A stretch of DNA of 64,000 nt from Treponema sp. (GTDB lineage Bacteria > Spirochaetota > Spirochaetia > Treponematales > Treponemataceae), in the NCBI GenBank assembly GCA_016286365.1, contig JAEESN010000002.1, forward strand, positions 186,001 to 250,000, given 5' to 3'. The notes beneath the pieces were generated by a model. It had not been told where the DNA came from, did not search any database, and saw only the letters and a list, made by a program, of their open reading frames with translations. A program made the position numbers and the translations under genes. This document shows, piece by piece, positions 35,198 through 43,503 of the stretch (position 1 is the stretch's first letter; each line of letters opens with the position of its first letter).

Positions 35198-36430
35198 TTA
35201 ATTCTGCACTGCCGATGAAAGCTCTTCGGCCTTCATTTTTACGAGCATACATTTGTCGTTTAAGATTTTGTTGTGTTTTGCAACTCCTATAAAATCTTTT
35301 CCAAACATATCGAACATGCTGCTGCTCATTGTAAACGGAGGTACGCGACCAAGGATTTTTTCTCCATCGGTTAAAAATGCGACATGAACAGGCATCTTAT
35401 ATTCACCTTCTTCTTTAAATCCGCCACCCGAGTATAAAACAGGAATGATTGCAAGCTTTCCGCCTAAAAGTTCCTTAGCAGATTTTTTTCCGATTTTTAA
35501 TGAAAGGCTAACCCTTCCGTTCCAAGGAATGTCGGCATAATCAAAGTGGGCTGAGCCTGTAGCACGAACCCTGTATTTTTTTGCAGTTTTTTTATCAGCA
35601 TAGCCACGGAGGATTTTTCCGTTTTTGATGAAGAAAACTTTATCACCCTTGTTTACAACGCCTTCTCCATCCCAGAATGGGTCCATCCACGAATCTTTGT
35701 CGGTAACGTTGTGTAAAACAGTTAAATCATCAGAGAAAATTTTCTGTCCGACTTTACCACTTAAAAGTGAAGTTCCAAGCTTGAGTTTTTCTGCATCAAG
35801 GGAAGTTCGAAGCATGTTTGTAAAATCATAATAAGTTTTCATGATGATGCATTCTTTAGGGAGCGGAACCTGCTTCTGGTAATTTTCGAGGTAATTATCT
35901 GCCATCTTATAAAAAGTCCTGATTTTAAACTTTCTTAAGCTGGTAGTAAAATATCCGTCCATAAGCTCCTTACTGTCTTTGTGCTTGTATTCAATCGAAA
36001 TTGTGTTGTAGCCGTCCTTTGCATAGTAATCCAGCGCTTTGGAATTGGTCATTGAATATTCACTTGTTATGCTTGCCGCATGTCCTGAATAGATAAAATC
36101 AGGATATTTTCTTTTTAAGTATGAAAGGGCTTTTTTTGTTACAGAAAGAAGCTCTGCATCGGTAAGGATTTCTTCTGTCAGATCGCGGCTTCTTTTTCCT
36201 GTTTCAAGGTCGAATTCGTACGGGCGTTCTAATTCAAGGTTTTCTTCTGCCTTTTTAAAACCTTCTTCGTCGCTCACATTTCCATACTGAAAGTAAATGC
36301 CAGCAAATCCATCCTTATAAACTCTGAACGAGTTGGATCTTTTGTCGTATTTATTGAACGAGACAATTTTACTCTCTTCGATTTTTACTTCTGAATAAAG
36401 TGTGTATGACTGTATCTTCTCTTTTAACAT
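35198..36430 (-). CDS. pmbA: TldE/PmbA-family protein
   Basis: A 410-residue protein of the PmbA/TldE family, the non-catalytic partner of the TldD metalloprotease. The C-terminal domain shows SGKVGQKIFSDDLTVLHN and the PFWDGEGV turn typical of the family; there is no HExxxH. TldD/TldE complexes cleave peptides, for example leader peptides of modified peptides such as microcin B17. It lies 67 bp after tldD with GGAG before its ATG, so both are likely co-expressed. Divergence from enteric PmbA is considerable. Confidence 0.85.
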   Translation of the reverse strand: MLKEKIQSYTLYSEVKIEESKIVSFNKYDKRSNSFRVYKDGFAGIYFQYGNVSDEEGFKKAEENLELERPYEFDLETGKRSRDLTEEILTDAELLSVTKKALSYLKRKYPDFIYSGHAASITSEYSMTNSKALDYYAKDGYNTISIEYKHKDSKELMDGYFTTSLRKFKIRTFYKMADNYLENYQKQVPLPKECIIMKTYYDFTNMLRTSLDAEKLKLGTSLLSGKVGQKIFSDDLTVLHNVTDKDSWMDPFWDGEGVVNKGDKVFFIKNGKILRGYADKKTAKKYRVRATGSAHFDYADIPWNGRVSLSLKIGKKSAKELLGGKLAIIPVLYSGGGFKEEGEYKMPVHVAFLTDGEKILGRVPPFTMSSSMFDMFGKDFIGVAKHNKILNDKCMLVKMKAEELSSAVQN

Positions 36431-36497
36431 TTTTTACTCCTGTCTAAATTTTGATTTTGATGTGTCTGTACCCTTTGATAAGTCTGTTCCCATAGCC

Positions 36498-37835
36498 TTA
36501 GTTAATCATGAGTTTCTTTACACGGATTGTTGGTCCGCCTGTAGCTGTAGGCATGGATTGTCCGTTTTTACCGCAGGTTCCGCTAAAGAATTTTAAGTCA
36601 GAGCCAACCGCATCAATATCAAAAAGAGTCTGGAAAACGCTTCCGGTAACGACATTTACCTTTACAGGGCCCTGGATTTTTCCGTCCTTGATTTTATAGC
36701 ACTTTCGAGGCTGAATTGTAAAAGTTGACTGTCCGGTTCCGTAGTTCCAGTCGTAAACATAAATACCATCTTTTACACCTTTGATGATTTCTTCCGGATC
36801 GTCTGTTCCCGCATCCATAAAGGTGTTTGTCATTCGTACCATCGGTGTGTTGTCGGAATCCTGTGCACGGGCATTTCCGGTTGGTTTTTCTTTTAATACC
36901 GAAGCTGATTTTGCATCGTGAAGGCGGCCCGTAAGAATACCGTCTTTAATCAAAAATACTTTCAGCTTTTTATTTCCTTCGTCGTCGTAAGGGCAGTAAC
37001 CGTGATATAATCCGTCTCCCTCGTCGATGATGGTAACTTTTTCGTTTGCAACCTTTTTGCCAAGCTTCCATTCATCCTGGAGTTTTTTATCGCTGAGCAT
37101 AAAGTCTGATTCACTTTTGTGACCAAAGCTTTCGTGTGTGAATACAGAAGTAACTGATGGAGAAAGCACGCAGGTATATTCTCCGGGAACAACAGGTACA
37201 CCATTTTTTGCATAATCAATTGTGCGCTCTCGTTCTTCTAAGACTTCTTTTTCATGACCGTATAGTTCACTAAAGTCAAAACCATGGAACTGATTAAAAG
37301 CCGTATAAGTAACGTTATTAAAAACAAGATTAATTGCAACGTGGATTTTACAACGCTGATAGTCCTGCTCGATTTCTGTTCCCTTGCTGTTGTAATAATA
37401 TTTTATTGTACTTGTTGTAGTAACGTTTATGTGGCTTTCCTTGAGCTCTTTGATTTTTTTATCTACACAAGCCTTGTAATATTGGTCTGCAAGTCTGGCA
37501 CGTTCTTCTCTTGAAATCTTACGTAAATCATTTTCACCGTTAAAGCGGCGGATGGTTTCTTTGTTTACAGAAAAGTTTCTGATGATTTTATTTTTTAAGA
37601 TTGCGGGATTTGGTTTTGCAAGAACCGCAAGTTCATCAATTTTCTTTTGGATTGAATCAAGGTCGTTTGTTTCTGCAGAATACCACATCTTTCCGTCGAA
37701 AATGCGGATCATAGCACCGATTATTGTTACTTCCGAGTTTCCTTCAGGTTCCCCGTTTTTAAGATAGTAGTTTGTGTGTCTGGAATCTTCTATGCGGACA
37801 TCGCAGAAAAGATTTTCAGGAAATTTGTACTTCAC
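36498..37835 (-). CDS. tldD: TldD metalloprotease
   Basis: A 445-residue TldD protein with the zinc-binding motif HESFGH (H234, E235, H239; HExxxH) and the conserved C-terminal Cys region SGTCGKNGQSMPTATGGP, which supplies another ligand. With PmbA/TldE it forms a heterodimeric peptidase acting on unfolded or modified peptides in the cytoplasm. GGAGG (from TTTTGTCCTCC read in reverse) precedes the ATG. It stands 169 bp downstream of the FecCD-type permease, in a region with a possible TATAAT box near 37955. Confidence 0.92.
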   Translation of the reverse strand: MKYKFPENLFCDVRIEDSRHTNYYLKNGEPEGNSEVTIIGAMIRIFDGKMWYSAETNDLDSIQKKIDELAVLAKPNPAILKNKIIRNFSVNKETIRRFNGENDLRKISREERARLADQYYKACVDKKIKELKESHINVTTTSTIKYYYNSKGTEIEQDYQRCKIHVAINLVFNNVTYTAFNQFHGFDFSELYGHEKEVLEERERTIDYAKNGVPVVPGEYTCVLSPSVTSVFTHESFGHKSESDFMLSDKKLQDEWKLGKKVANEKVTIIDEGDGLYHGYCPYDDEGNKKLKVFLIKDGILTGRLHDAKSASVLKEKPTGNARAQDSDNTPMVRMTNTFMDAGTDDPEEIIKGVKDGIYVYDWNYGTGQSTFTIQPRKCYKIKDGKIQGPVKVNVVTGSVFQTLFDIDAVGSDLKFFSGTCGKNGQSMPTATGGPTIRVKKLMIN

Positions 37836-38004
37836 TTTTTGTCCTCCAGTATTTGACCAGACAGGAAAGAATCGTGTGATTTTCTTAAAAAATGATTTTC
37901 TCGAAAAATGATTCTTTTGTTCCAGCCAGCTTTTTTTATAATGCTTAAATTATATCTTAACAAAAGGTTTTTTGGGAAAAATTTTAGAGGATTTTCGACT
38001 TTTT

Positions 38005-39087
38005 TTAATCTTTTTTTCCAAGGCAGAGGAAGAGGAAGAAAGGGACTCCAAGAATTGCCGTGATGATTCCAGAAGGAAGTTCTCCCGGTGCAATGCAGAT
38101 TCTTGCAAAGGTGTCGGAAATTAACAAAAGTGCTGCGCCTAAAATCATGCTGAACGGCAAAAGTGTTTTTGCCTTTGGGCCAAAGAGTTTTCGCGTGATG
38201 TGTGGTGCAATTAATCCCACAAAACTGATTGTTCCTCCCGCACATACTGCCGCACTTACCGCAAGCGAGCCGGAGATTAAAACAAGGGTTCTTAATTTGT
38301 CCACTTCTACACCAAGGCTTTTTGCGGAAGTCTCCCCGCCCGAAAGAAGGTCTAGTGGAGGGACGGCTGTGAACATAAGGATTACCGAAAGGATAGAGAC
38401 GGGCAGGATAAAGATTAATTCATTCCATCCGCGGCCGTTGAAGCTTCCTAAAATCCATGTATAGATGGAATGGAGTTCTTTGTCGCTCGAAAGAAGGATG
38501 ATGGAACTTACAGAAGAGTAAAGGGTTCCAAGGGCAGTTCCGCATAAAAGAAGCATAATCGAAGCCGATTTTCCCTTTCTTGAAAAAGCGAGGAAGGTGA
38601 CTAAAAGCCCTGAACAAAGCGCTCCTATGAATGCAAAGATGTTTACAGGAGAAATGAATTTAAAAACTGTAGCAGAAAAGAGTTTTGAAAACCCTGCGGC
38701 AGTCATACTCACACTTGCGATTACCGCTCCAAGCGTTGCCCCAGAGCTCATTCCCATAATCCCCGGTTCTGCAAGCGGGTTTCTGAAAAACATCTGAAAA
38801 ACTGCACCGCTTCCTCCAAGAAGGATTCCTGTTATAAGAACTAAAAGAGTTCGTGGAAGCCTTAGGTTCCAGAGGATGATATTTTCAAAATAGTCTCCGT
38901 TTCCGCTTAAAACTTTAAGGCTGATTTTTTCGGGACCAAGAAGAAGGGAAACAAAAACAGAGAGTATGAGAATAACGGGGAGTATAATTTCGAAAGTCAG
39001 CTTTTTCCCTGATGAGGCTCCGGCGGACTTGTTTTTATCTGAGTTGGTTATTTCGGCACCGGCTTTTGCAGTTTTCTTATCATCCAT
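38005..39087 (-). CDS. ABC importer permease, FecCD/BtuC type
   Basis: A ~360-residue permease with about ten membrane segments after a hydrophilic N-terminus (~1-30, rich in Lys/Ser/Ala). Family landmarks are LRLPRTLLVLITGILLGGSG, FRNPLAEPGIMG and the C-terminal GLIAPHITRKLFGP that couples to the ATPase. Family members import iron-siderophores, heme or vitamin B12. The ATG at 39087 is preferred over a TTG at 39114, because AGGAGA stands upstream and the longer form would overlap the preceding gene. It follows the FAD protein gene by 13 bp. Confidence 0.9.
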   Translation of the reverse strand: MDDKKTAKAGAEITNSDKNKSAGASSGKKLTFEIILPVILILSVFVSLLLGPEKISLKVLSGNGDYFENIILWNLRLPRTLLVLITGILLGGSGAVFQMFFRNPLAEPGIMGMSSGATLGAVIASVSMTAAGFSKLFSATVFKFISPVNIFAFIGALCSGLLVTFLAFSRKGKSASIMLLLCGTALGTLYSSVSSIILLSSDKELHSIYTWILGSFNGRGWNELIFILPVSILSVILMFTAVPPLDLLSGGETSAKSLGVEVDKLRTLVLISGSLAVSAAVCAGGTISFVGLIAPHITRKLFGPKAKTLLPFSMILGAALLLISDTFARICIAPGELPSGIITAILGVPFFLFLCLGKKD

Positions 39088-39100
39088 TCTTGAGTCTCTC

Positions 39101-40738
39101 CTAAACCTCTCCAAAGAATTTCCGGATTATTTTTTTACAGGCGTTCTGACCGTCCATTGCGCTCGAAACAATTCCGCCTGAGTATCCGCTTCCTTCACCA
39201 CAAGGGTAAAGGTTTTTAAGACCCGTGCATTCAAAGCTTTCTTTATCGCGCACGATTCTTACCGGTGTACTGGTTCTTGTTTCCGGGGCAATAAGGATTG
39301 CTGAATCAGAGATAAAGCCGTGCATGTTTTTGTCTATGTTTTTAAAACCTTCTTTAAGGCGTTTTGATATGTGTTCCGGGAGCCAGGTATTCAAATCTGA
39401 AGAAACTGTTCCCGGTGTATAGCTTGAAGGGATGAGCGAAGCTGATTTTTTTCCTGCAATAAAATCCTTTATCATCTGGGAAGGTGCTGCCTGGCCGTCT
39501 CCATTTTCTTTTGCTTTTTTTTCTATAAAAGTTCTGAATAAAAGTCCTGCAAGGGCCGGGCATTTTTTTTCTTCTGCCTGTTTTACAAAAACTTCCGGTA
39601 TATCTTCCGGTCTTATTTCTACGACAATTGCGGCATTCGACCATTTGGAGTTTCGGGACGCCGTAGACATTCCGTTTACGACAATTTCGTTGGGTCCGCT
39701 CGCAGACGGCACAACAAAACCTCCCGGACACATACAGAAAGAGTAAACACCGCGCCCGTCGACCTGCGTAGTAACCCTGTATTCAGCGGCCCCGAGTCCC
39801 GCATCCTTTTTCCCGTGGAACTGAATCGCATCTATGAGTTCCCGCGGATGTTCTACCCGTACGCCTGCGGCAAAGGTTTTAGCTTCGAGCGCATCCGGTG
39901 CTGCTTCTGCCACAATTTCGTAAACATCCGAAGCGGAGTGCCCCGTGCACAAAAGAACTGCATCTGCATAAAAATCCTTTTTTTCGCCCGAAGCTGTTTC
40001 CTCGGTGTGGATCCCGCGGATGGTTTTTGCTGCAACGCCCGAAACACTGTCTCCTGTTATAAACCCGGTCATCTTTGTGTCAAAATGGATTTCGCCGCCA
40101 AGCTCTATGATTTTTTCGCGCATGGCATTTATGACTTTTGGAAGGCGGTCTGTCCCGATGTGCGGGTGAGCATCTGTAAGGATTTTTTTATCGGCTCCAA
40201 AGTGTGCAAAGATTCTTAAAACTTCGCCTATATCACCGCGCTTGTTCGATCTTGTATAAAGCTTTCCGTCAGAAAATGTTCCGGCCCCGCCTTCGCCAAA
40301 GCAGTAATTTGAATTTTCATTCACCTGGTTTTTTGTGCTTATGAGGGCAATGTCTTTTCTTCTCTGTGCAGTATCCGAACCGCGCTCAATGATTACAGGT
40401 TTAATTCCCTTTTCCAAAAGAGTGAGTGCGCCGAATAATCCCGCAGGTCCTGAGCCGATTATCAAAACTGATTTTTTTCCGTCGGCATTTTTCCATTCAG
40501 GTATTTTACCTTGTGTTTCTTCCGGATTTTCGTTTATGTAGATTTTATATCTTAAGTGGATTTTTACCTGACCGTGTCGTGCGTCAATTGATTTTTTTAT
40601 GAATACAGACAAAAGCTTATCACAAGGAGAGACATTTATTCCCTTTTGGATTTTAATTTCCCTGCGGATGATTTTCTGGATTAAGGCTTCGTTTTTTTCT
40701 TCTTCCGGTTTTACTGTGATGGAGATTTCTGTATTCAT
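39101..40738 (-). CDS. FAD-dependent oxidoreductase of the COG2509 type
   Basis: A 545-residue NAD(FAD)-utilising dehydrogenase-like protein. A ~90-residue N-terminal domain precedes the FAD-binding GSGPAGLFGALTLLEKGIKP and VIIERG; FGEGGAGTFSDGKLYTRS (~146-163) and the C-terminal NLYPCGEGSGYSGGIVSSA complete the family pattern. Substrate is unknown. A TATACT box ends 6 nt before its ATG, and the purines before the ATG (AAAGGA) directly touch it, so translation is probably leaderless. It sits between the unknown 131-residue gene and the permease. Confidence 0.88.
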   Translation of the reverse strand: MNTEISITVKPEEEKNEALIQKIIRREIKIQKGINVSPCDKLLSVFIKKSIDARHGQVKIHLRYKIYINENPEETQGKIPEWKNADGKKSVLIIGSGPAGLFGALTLLEKGIKPVIIERGSDTAQRRKDIALISTKNQVNENSNYCFGEGGAGTFSDGKLYTRSNKRGDIGEVLRIFAHFGADKKILTDAHPHIGTDRLPKVINAMREKIIELGGEIHFDTKMTGFITGDSVSGVAAKTIRGIHTEETASGEKKDFYADAVLLCTGHSASDVYEIVAEAAPDALEAKTFAAGVRVEHPRELIDAIQFHGKKDAGLGAAEYRVTTQVDGRGVYSFCMCPGGFVVPSASGPNEIVVNGMSTASRNSKWSNAAIVVEIRPEDIPEVFVKQAEEKKCPALAGLLFRTFIEKKAKENGDGQAAPSQMIKDFIAGKKSASLIPSSYTPGTVSSDLNTWLPEHISKRLKEGFKNIDKNMHGFISDSAILIAPETRTSTPVRIVRDKESFECTGLKNLYPCGEGSGYSGGIVSSAMDGQNACKKIIRKFFGEV

Positions 40739-40773
40739 TCCTTTAGTATAAAGCTATAAGAGCTTCATGTCGA
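40739..40773 (-). promoter_or_regulatory. Promoter of the FAD-dependent gene, leaderless type
   Basis: TCGACA (40773-40768), a 17-bp spacer and TATACT (40750-40745) precede the ATG at 40738 by 6 nt. The promoter lies in the end of the upstream coding sequence. Confidence 0.5.
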
Positions 40774-41149
40774 GGAAGGCAGTACTCCAGTTATCGGTTC
40801 GTTTAAGAAGTTCTACCGTTTCTGAAGAAAGAAAGTTTACGAGGTTTGAAGGAACAAAAAAGACAAAGAAATTTTTGTTCAGGCGTTCACAGAAAGTGGA
40901 AAGATAAACCGGGAGGGTACTTTCTTCGCGCTCACAATTTATTTCTATATTATTTTCTTTTAAGAAATCTACAATTGTGGTTTTAAGTTCTTCGAGGGAA
41001 GTAGGATAAAAAAGAGTAAAAGTTTCTGTGATTTCTTCACCCTCTGAATGAATGAGTGCCTGGAAAAAATTCAGGAGGTTTGGAAAAAAGGTTTCCTCTG
41101 TTCCCATAACTTTTAAAAAACTGATATTCGATTTTTTTTCGTTTTCCAT
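40754..41149 (-). CDS. Hypothetical 131-residue soluble protein
   Basis: I do not recognise this protein. It is soluble, acidic, rich in Phe, Leu and Glu, with a single Cys pair spaced far apart (C75 and C90 regions) and no signal peptide or membrane segment. GGGAGG stands 9 nt before the ATG, so this is a well-formed gene. Its promoter (41206-41236) has a 19-bp spacer filled by a dyad, which suggests control by a MerR-family activator. The neighbouring genes encode a FAD oxidoreductase and an importer permease, so a metal or redox response is possible. Confidence 0.7.
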   Translation of the reverse strand: MENEKKSNISFLKVMGTEETFFPNLLNFFQALIHSEGEEITETFTLFYPTSLEELKTTIVDFLKENNIEINCEREESTLPVYLSTFCERLNKNFFVFFVPSNLVNFLSSETVELLKRTDNWSTAFLDMKLL

Positions 41150-41205
41150 CTGTATTATCCTCCCGTAAAAAAATCCTGTAAAAACTTTCGAAGTGGTCCG
41201 AAAGA

Positions 41206-41236
41206 ATTATACACTCTGACATCCACAGGGTGTCAA
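41206..41236 (-). promoter_or_regulatory. MerR-type promoter with 19-bp spacer and dyad operator
   Basis: On the minus strand TTGACA (41236-41231) and TATAAT (41211-41206) are both perfect but separated by 19 bp rather than 17. The spacer is occupied by an 8-base inverted repeat, ACACCCTG and CAGAGTGT, matching at 7 of 8 positions around a 7-base centre. This geometry is the hallmark of promoters activated by MerR-family proteins. A second dyad, CTTTCG/CGAAAG (41185-41204), covers the expected transcription start. Confidence 0.65.
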
Positions 41237-41271
41237 GTTTGAAAAATGTATTTTGAAAACTTTATTTAATT

Positions 41272-42126
41272 TTATTTTATCAGTTCAGAAAGCTCTGTAA
41301 GAGTCTGTGTGATTCTTGGTCCGGATCTTGTGTAAAGATTATCGTTTATGATAAATACTTTATTATTTTTTACTGCCGGAAGAGAATCCCATCCCTTTCT
41401 TGATTTTACGTCTTCTACTGTTAATCCGCTTGTCATTGGAATAAAAATATAATCAGGCTGGCGTGCAAGAATTGTTTCTTCACTCACAACAGGGTAGCCG
41501 TCATCAATGTCATCAAAAATATTTTTAAGGTTCACTGTATTAAAAATATCGTTTAAAAAAGATTTTGAACCGATGGACATAAAAGGCGAATTCCATACTT
41601 CATAATAAACTGTCTGAACAGCATCAGCTTTTTTGCTTTTTACTTCGAGAACTTTTTTCCGGATTTCTGATACAACCTTTTCTGCCTGTTTTTCGTGGCC
41701 TGTGATTTTCCCGATATCAAGGATTTCCTGTTCTACCGCTTTGATTGAATCAGCTTTAGAAAGATAATATTTTATTCCGTAGCCTTCGAGCTGTTCTATT
41801 AAAAAGTTATGCATTCCGTCTGTAAGATAAACAAGGTCCGGTTTAAAAGAAAGGATTGTTTCCATGCTCAATGTTTTTCCGTCAAAACCGCCGGCCTTTG
41901 GTTTACTTAAAGCTTCCGGAGGATAATCAGTCAAATCGCTTATTGCTGCAACCTGATCTTCTGCTCCAACTGCAAATAAGATTTCTGTTGCTACAGGAGA
42001 AAGCGCTACAATTCTCTGTGGAACTCCCTCTTTGGCCTCTTTTTTAGCGCATGAATTAAAACTTAATAAAACTAATACTAAAAGGAAAAATATTTTGTAA
42101 GATTTTCTAAAAGCTGATTTTAACAT
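41272..42126 (-). CDS. ABC importer substrate-binding lipoprotein, BtuF/FecB type
   Basis: A 284-residue lipoprotein (lipobox LLSFNSC, lipidated C26) with the two-lobed periplasmic binding fold of iron/cobalamin importers. The start of the mature domain, RIVALSPVATEILFAVGAEDQV, is characteristic. No obvious siderophore-specific residues can be read. It starts 3 bp after pyrE and is probably read from the pyrE promoter; a dedicated promoter is not visible. It is the likely partner of the permease at 38005-39087 and ATPase at 34401-35174. A cobalamin ligand is suggested by the nearby methionine-synthase reactivation gene but remains inference. Confidence 0.87.
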   Translation of the reverse strand: MLKSAFRKSYKIFFLLVLVLLSFNSCAKKEAKEGVPQRIVALSPVATEILFAVGAEDQVAAISDLTDYPPEALSKPKAGGFDGKTLSMETILSFKPDLVYLTDGMHNFLIEQLEGYGIKYYLSKADSIKAVEQEILDIGKITGHEKQAEKVVSEIRKKVLEVKSKKADAVQTVYYEVWNSPFMSIGSKSFLNDIFNTVNLKNIFDDIDDGYPVVSEETILARQPDYIFIPMTSGLTVEDVKSRKGWDSLPAVKNNKVFIINDNLYTRSGPRITQTLTELSELIK

Positions 42127-42129
42127 GGA

Positions 42130-42816
42130 TTATTTTGCACCCCACTGCTCATAGTATTTATCGAGTTCTTTTTTGATTTCTTCGGTGATTACTTTTTTGT
42201 CGCCGTTTGTGTAAAGAACATCCATAACCTCGTCCATTGTTACGATTGCGTGTGTTTTAAATCCGTATTTTTCAGAAATCACTTCGAGTGCAGATTTTTC
42301 TGAATCAGGGGCTTTTTCCCTTCTGTCAAGGCTTACGATTTCTCCAAGTATTTTGATTCCGCCCGGTGTTGATTCCTGCGCACGGATTTTCGGATAAACT
42401 TCTTCAATTGATTTTCCAGATGTTGTTACGTCTTCGATGATTACAACCTTGTCGCCATCTTTAAGATTGTATCCAAGTATTCCGCCCTTATCGGCACCGT
42501 GGTCTTTTAATTCTTTTCTGTCCGAGCAGTATTTGATTTCTTTCCCGTAAAGCTCTGAATAAGCGATAGCTGCGGAAACTGCAAGAGGAATTCCCTTGTA
42601 TGCCGGCCCGAAGAACGCATCGATGTCGTCTCCAAAAGTTTCGTGGATGGCTTTTGCATAATATTCACCAAGCCTTTTAAGCTGGGAGCCTGAAATATAA
42701 GCGCCTGCGTTCATGAAGAAAGGTGACTGGCGGCCGCTTTTTAAAGTGAATGAACCAAATTTTAAAACCTGGCATTCAATCATAAAATTAATAAAATCTG
42801 TTTTGTACTGTTCCAT
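42130..42816 (-). CDS. pyrE: Orotate phosphoribosyltransferase
   Basis: A 228-residue enzyme converting orotate and PRPP to OMP in pyrimidine synthesis. The PRPP-binding motif VVIIEDVTTSGKS (~124-136), the flexible loop with KELKDHGADKG (~100-110) and FFGPAYKGIPLA (~64-75) are all in place. The length matches the family. It has a TATTAT box 7 nt before its ATG and no ribosome binding site, and is divergent from the reactivation gene at 42889. The binding-protein gene follows after only 3 bp. Confidence 0.95.
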   Translation of the reverse strand: MEQYKTDFINFMIECQVLKFGSFTLKSGRQSPFFMNAGAYISGSQLKRLGEYYAKAIHETFGDDIDAFFGPAYKGIPLAVSAAIAYSELYGKEIKYCSDRKELKDHGADKGGILGYNLKDGDKVVIIEDVTTSGKSIEEVYPKIRAQESTPGGIKILGEIVSLDRREKAPDSEKSALEVISEKYGFKTHAIVTMDEVMDVLYTNGDKKVITEEIKKELDKYYEQWGAK

Positions 42817-42852
42817 AAAATCTATAATAATGATTTTCCCCCGCTTTTACAA
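42817..42852 (-). promoter_or_regulatory. pyrE: pyrE promoter, leaderless type
   Basis: TTGTAA (42852-42847), a 17-bp spacer and TATTAT (42829-42824) lie upstream of the ATG at 42816, with 7 nt between box and ATG. It abuts the oppositely oriented promoter at 42853. Confidence 0.5.
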
Positions 42853-42888
42853 TTGACGCATTATTTCACCGTTTAATATAATCAGATT
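42853..42888 (+). promoter_or_regulatory. Promoter of the methionine-synthase reactivation gene, leaderless type
   Basis: TTGACG (42853-42858), an 18-bp spacer and a perfect TATAAT (42877-42882) are followed by 6 nt and the ATG at 42889. There is no ribosome binding site. This is the clearest example of the leaderless pattern in the window. Confidence 0.7.
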
Positions 42889-43503
42889 ATGCCGGTTTTC
42901 ATAGAAGAAGAAAAATCAGTTTTTGAGCCTCGTAATGATGATTATCTTGAAGCGGCAAGATATCTTGGGTATTCAAAAATTTCTGTTCCCGAAGAAGATG
43001 TTTTTAATCTTATAAAAGAATGCTGTACCGAGCTTTATGATTATATTTCTCCAAAAGCGGTATACGAAATTTTCCCCTTAAAAAATGACGGGGAGCATAT
43101 TGAGTTTGCAGATGTTTGTCTTGTTTCAAAAAATCTTGGTGTAAATCTTCGTGACTGTTCGGAAGTCTGCATCCTTGCTTCTACAATAGGCCCAAAAACA
43201 GATGCCCTTATAAGAAAATATGTAATGACAGATACAGTTCGTGCCGGAATCTTACAGGCGTGCGGGGCAATGTATATAGAAAAATTTGTTGATTACGTAA
43301 ACGAAAAAATAAAAAAAGAAGCAGAGCTTTCTGGTAAAACCACAAAACCTCGATACAGCCCGGGCTTTGGAGATGTGAGCCTGGAAGTTCAAAAGGATTT
43401 TTTCAGGCTTCTTCCGTGTACGCGCATAGGATTAACCCTTATGGACACACTGATTATGTCTCCGGAAAAATCTGTCACTGCATTTATAGGGATAAAGAAT
43501 TAA
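42889..43503 (+). CDS. Stand-alone methionine-synthase (MetH) reactivation domain protein
   Basis: A 204-residue protein corresponding to the C-terminal SAM-binding activation domain of cobalamin-dependent methionine synthase. The SAM motif RYSPGFGD (R155-D162) matches the R-x-S-x-G-(Y/F)-G pattern, followed by LTLMDTLIMSPEKSVTAFIG, which is the end of this domain. In organisms whose MetH lacks the domain, a separate protein such as the Thermotoga one does the reductive methylation of the cobalt. MetH itself is not in the window. The stop overlaps the yhbY stop on the other strand. Confidence 0.85.
   Translation: MPVFIEEEKSVFEPRNDDYLEAARYLGYSKISVPEEDVFNLIKECCTELYDYISPKAVYEIFPLKNDGEHIEFADVCLVSKNLGVNLRDCSEVCILASTIGPKTDALIRKYVMTDTVRAGILQACGAMYIEKFVDYVNEKIKKEAELSGKTTKPRYSPGFGDVSLEVQKDFFRLLPCTRIGLTLMDTLIMSPEKSVTAFIGIKN

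Noticed and set aside
37832-38245. 137-residue open frame overlapping the end of the FecCD-type permease
   Set aside because: Overlaps conserved permease sequence in another frame and has no family features.
39084-39114. TTG start for the FecCD-type permease
   Set aside because: Would overlap the preceding gene and bypass the AGGAGA site in front of the ATG at 39087.
41237-43000. Cobalamin riboswitch near the BtuF-like gene and reactivation gene
   Set aside because: No B12-box-like conserved string was found, pyrE-btuF are only 3 bp apart, and the reactivation gene appears leaderless.
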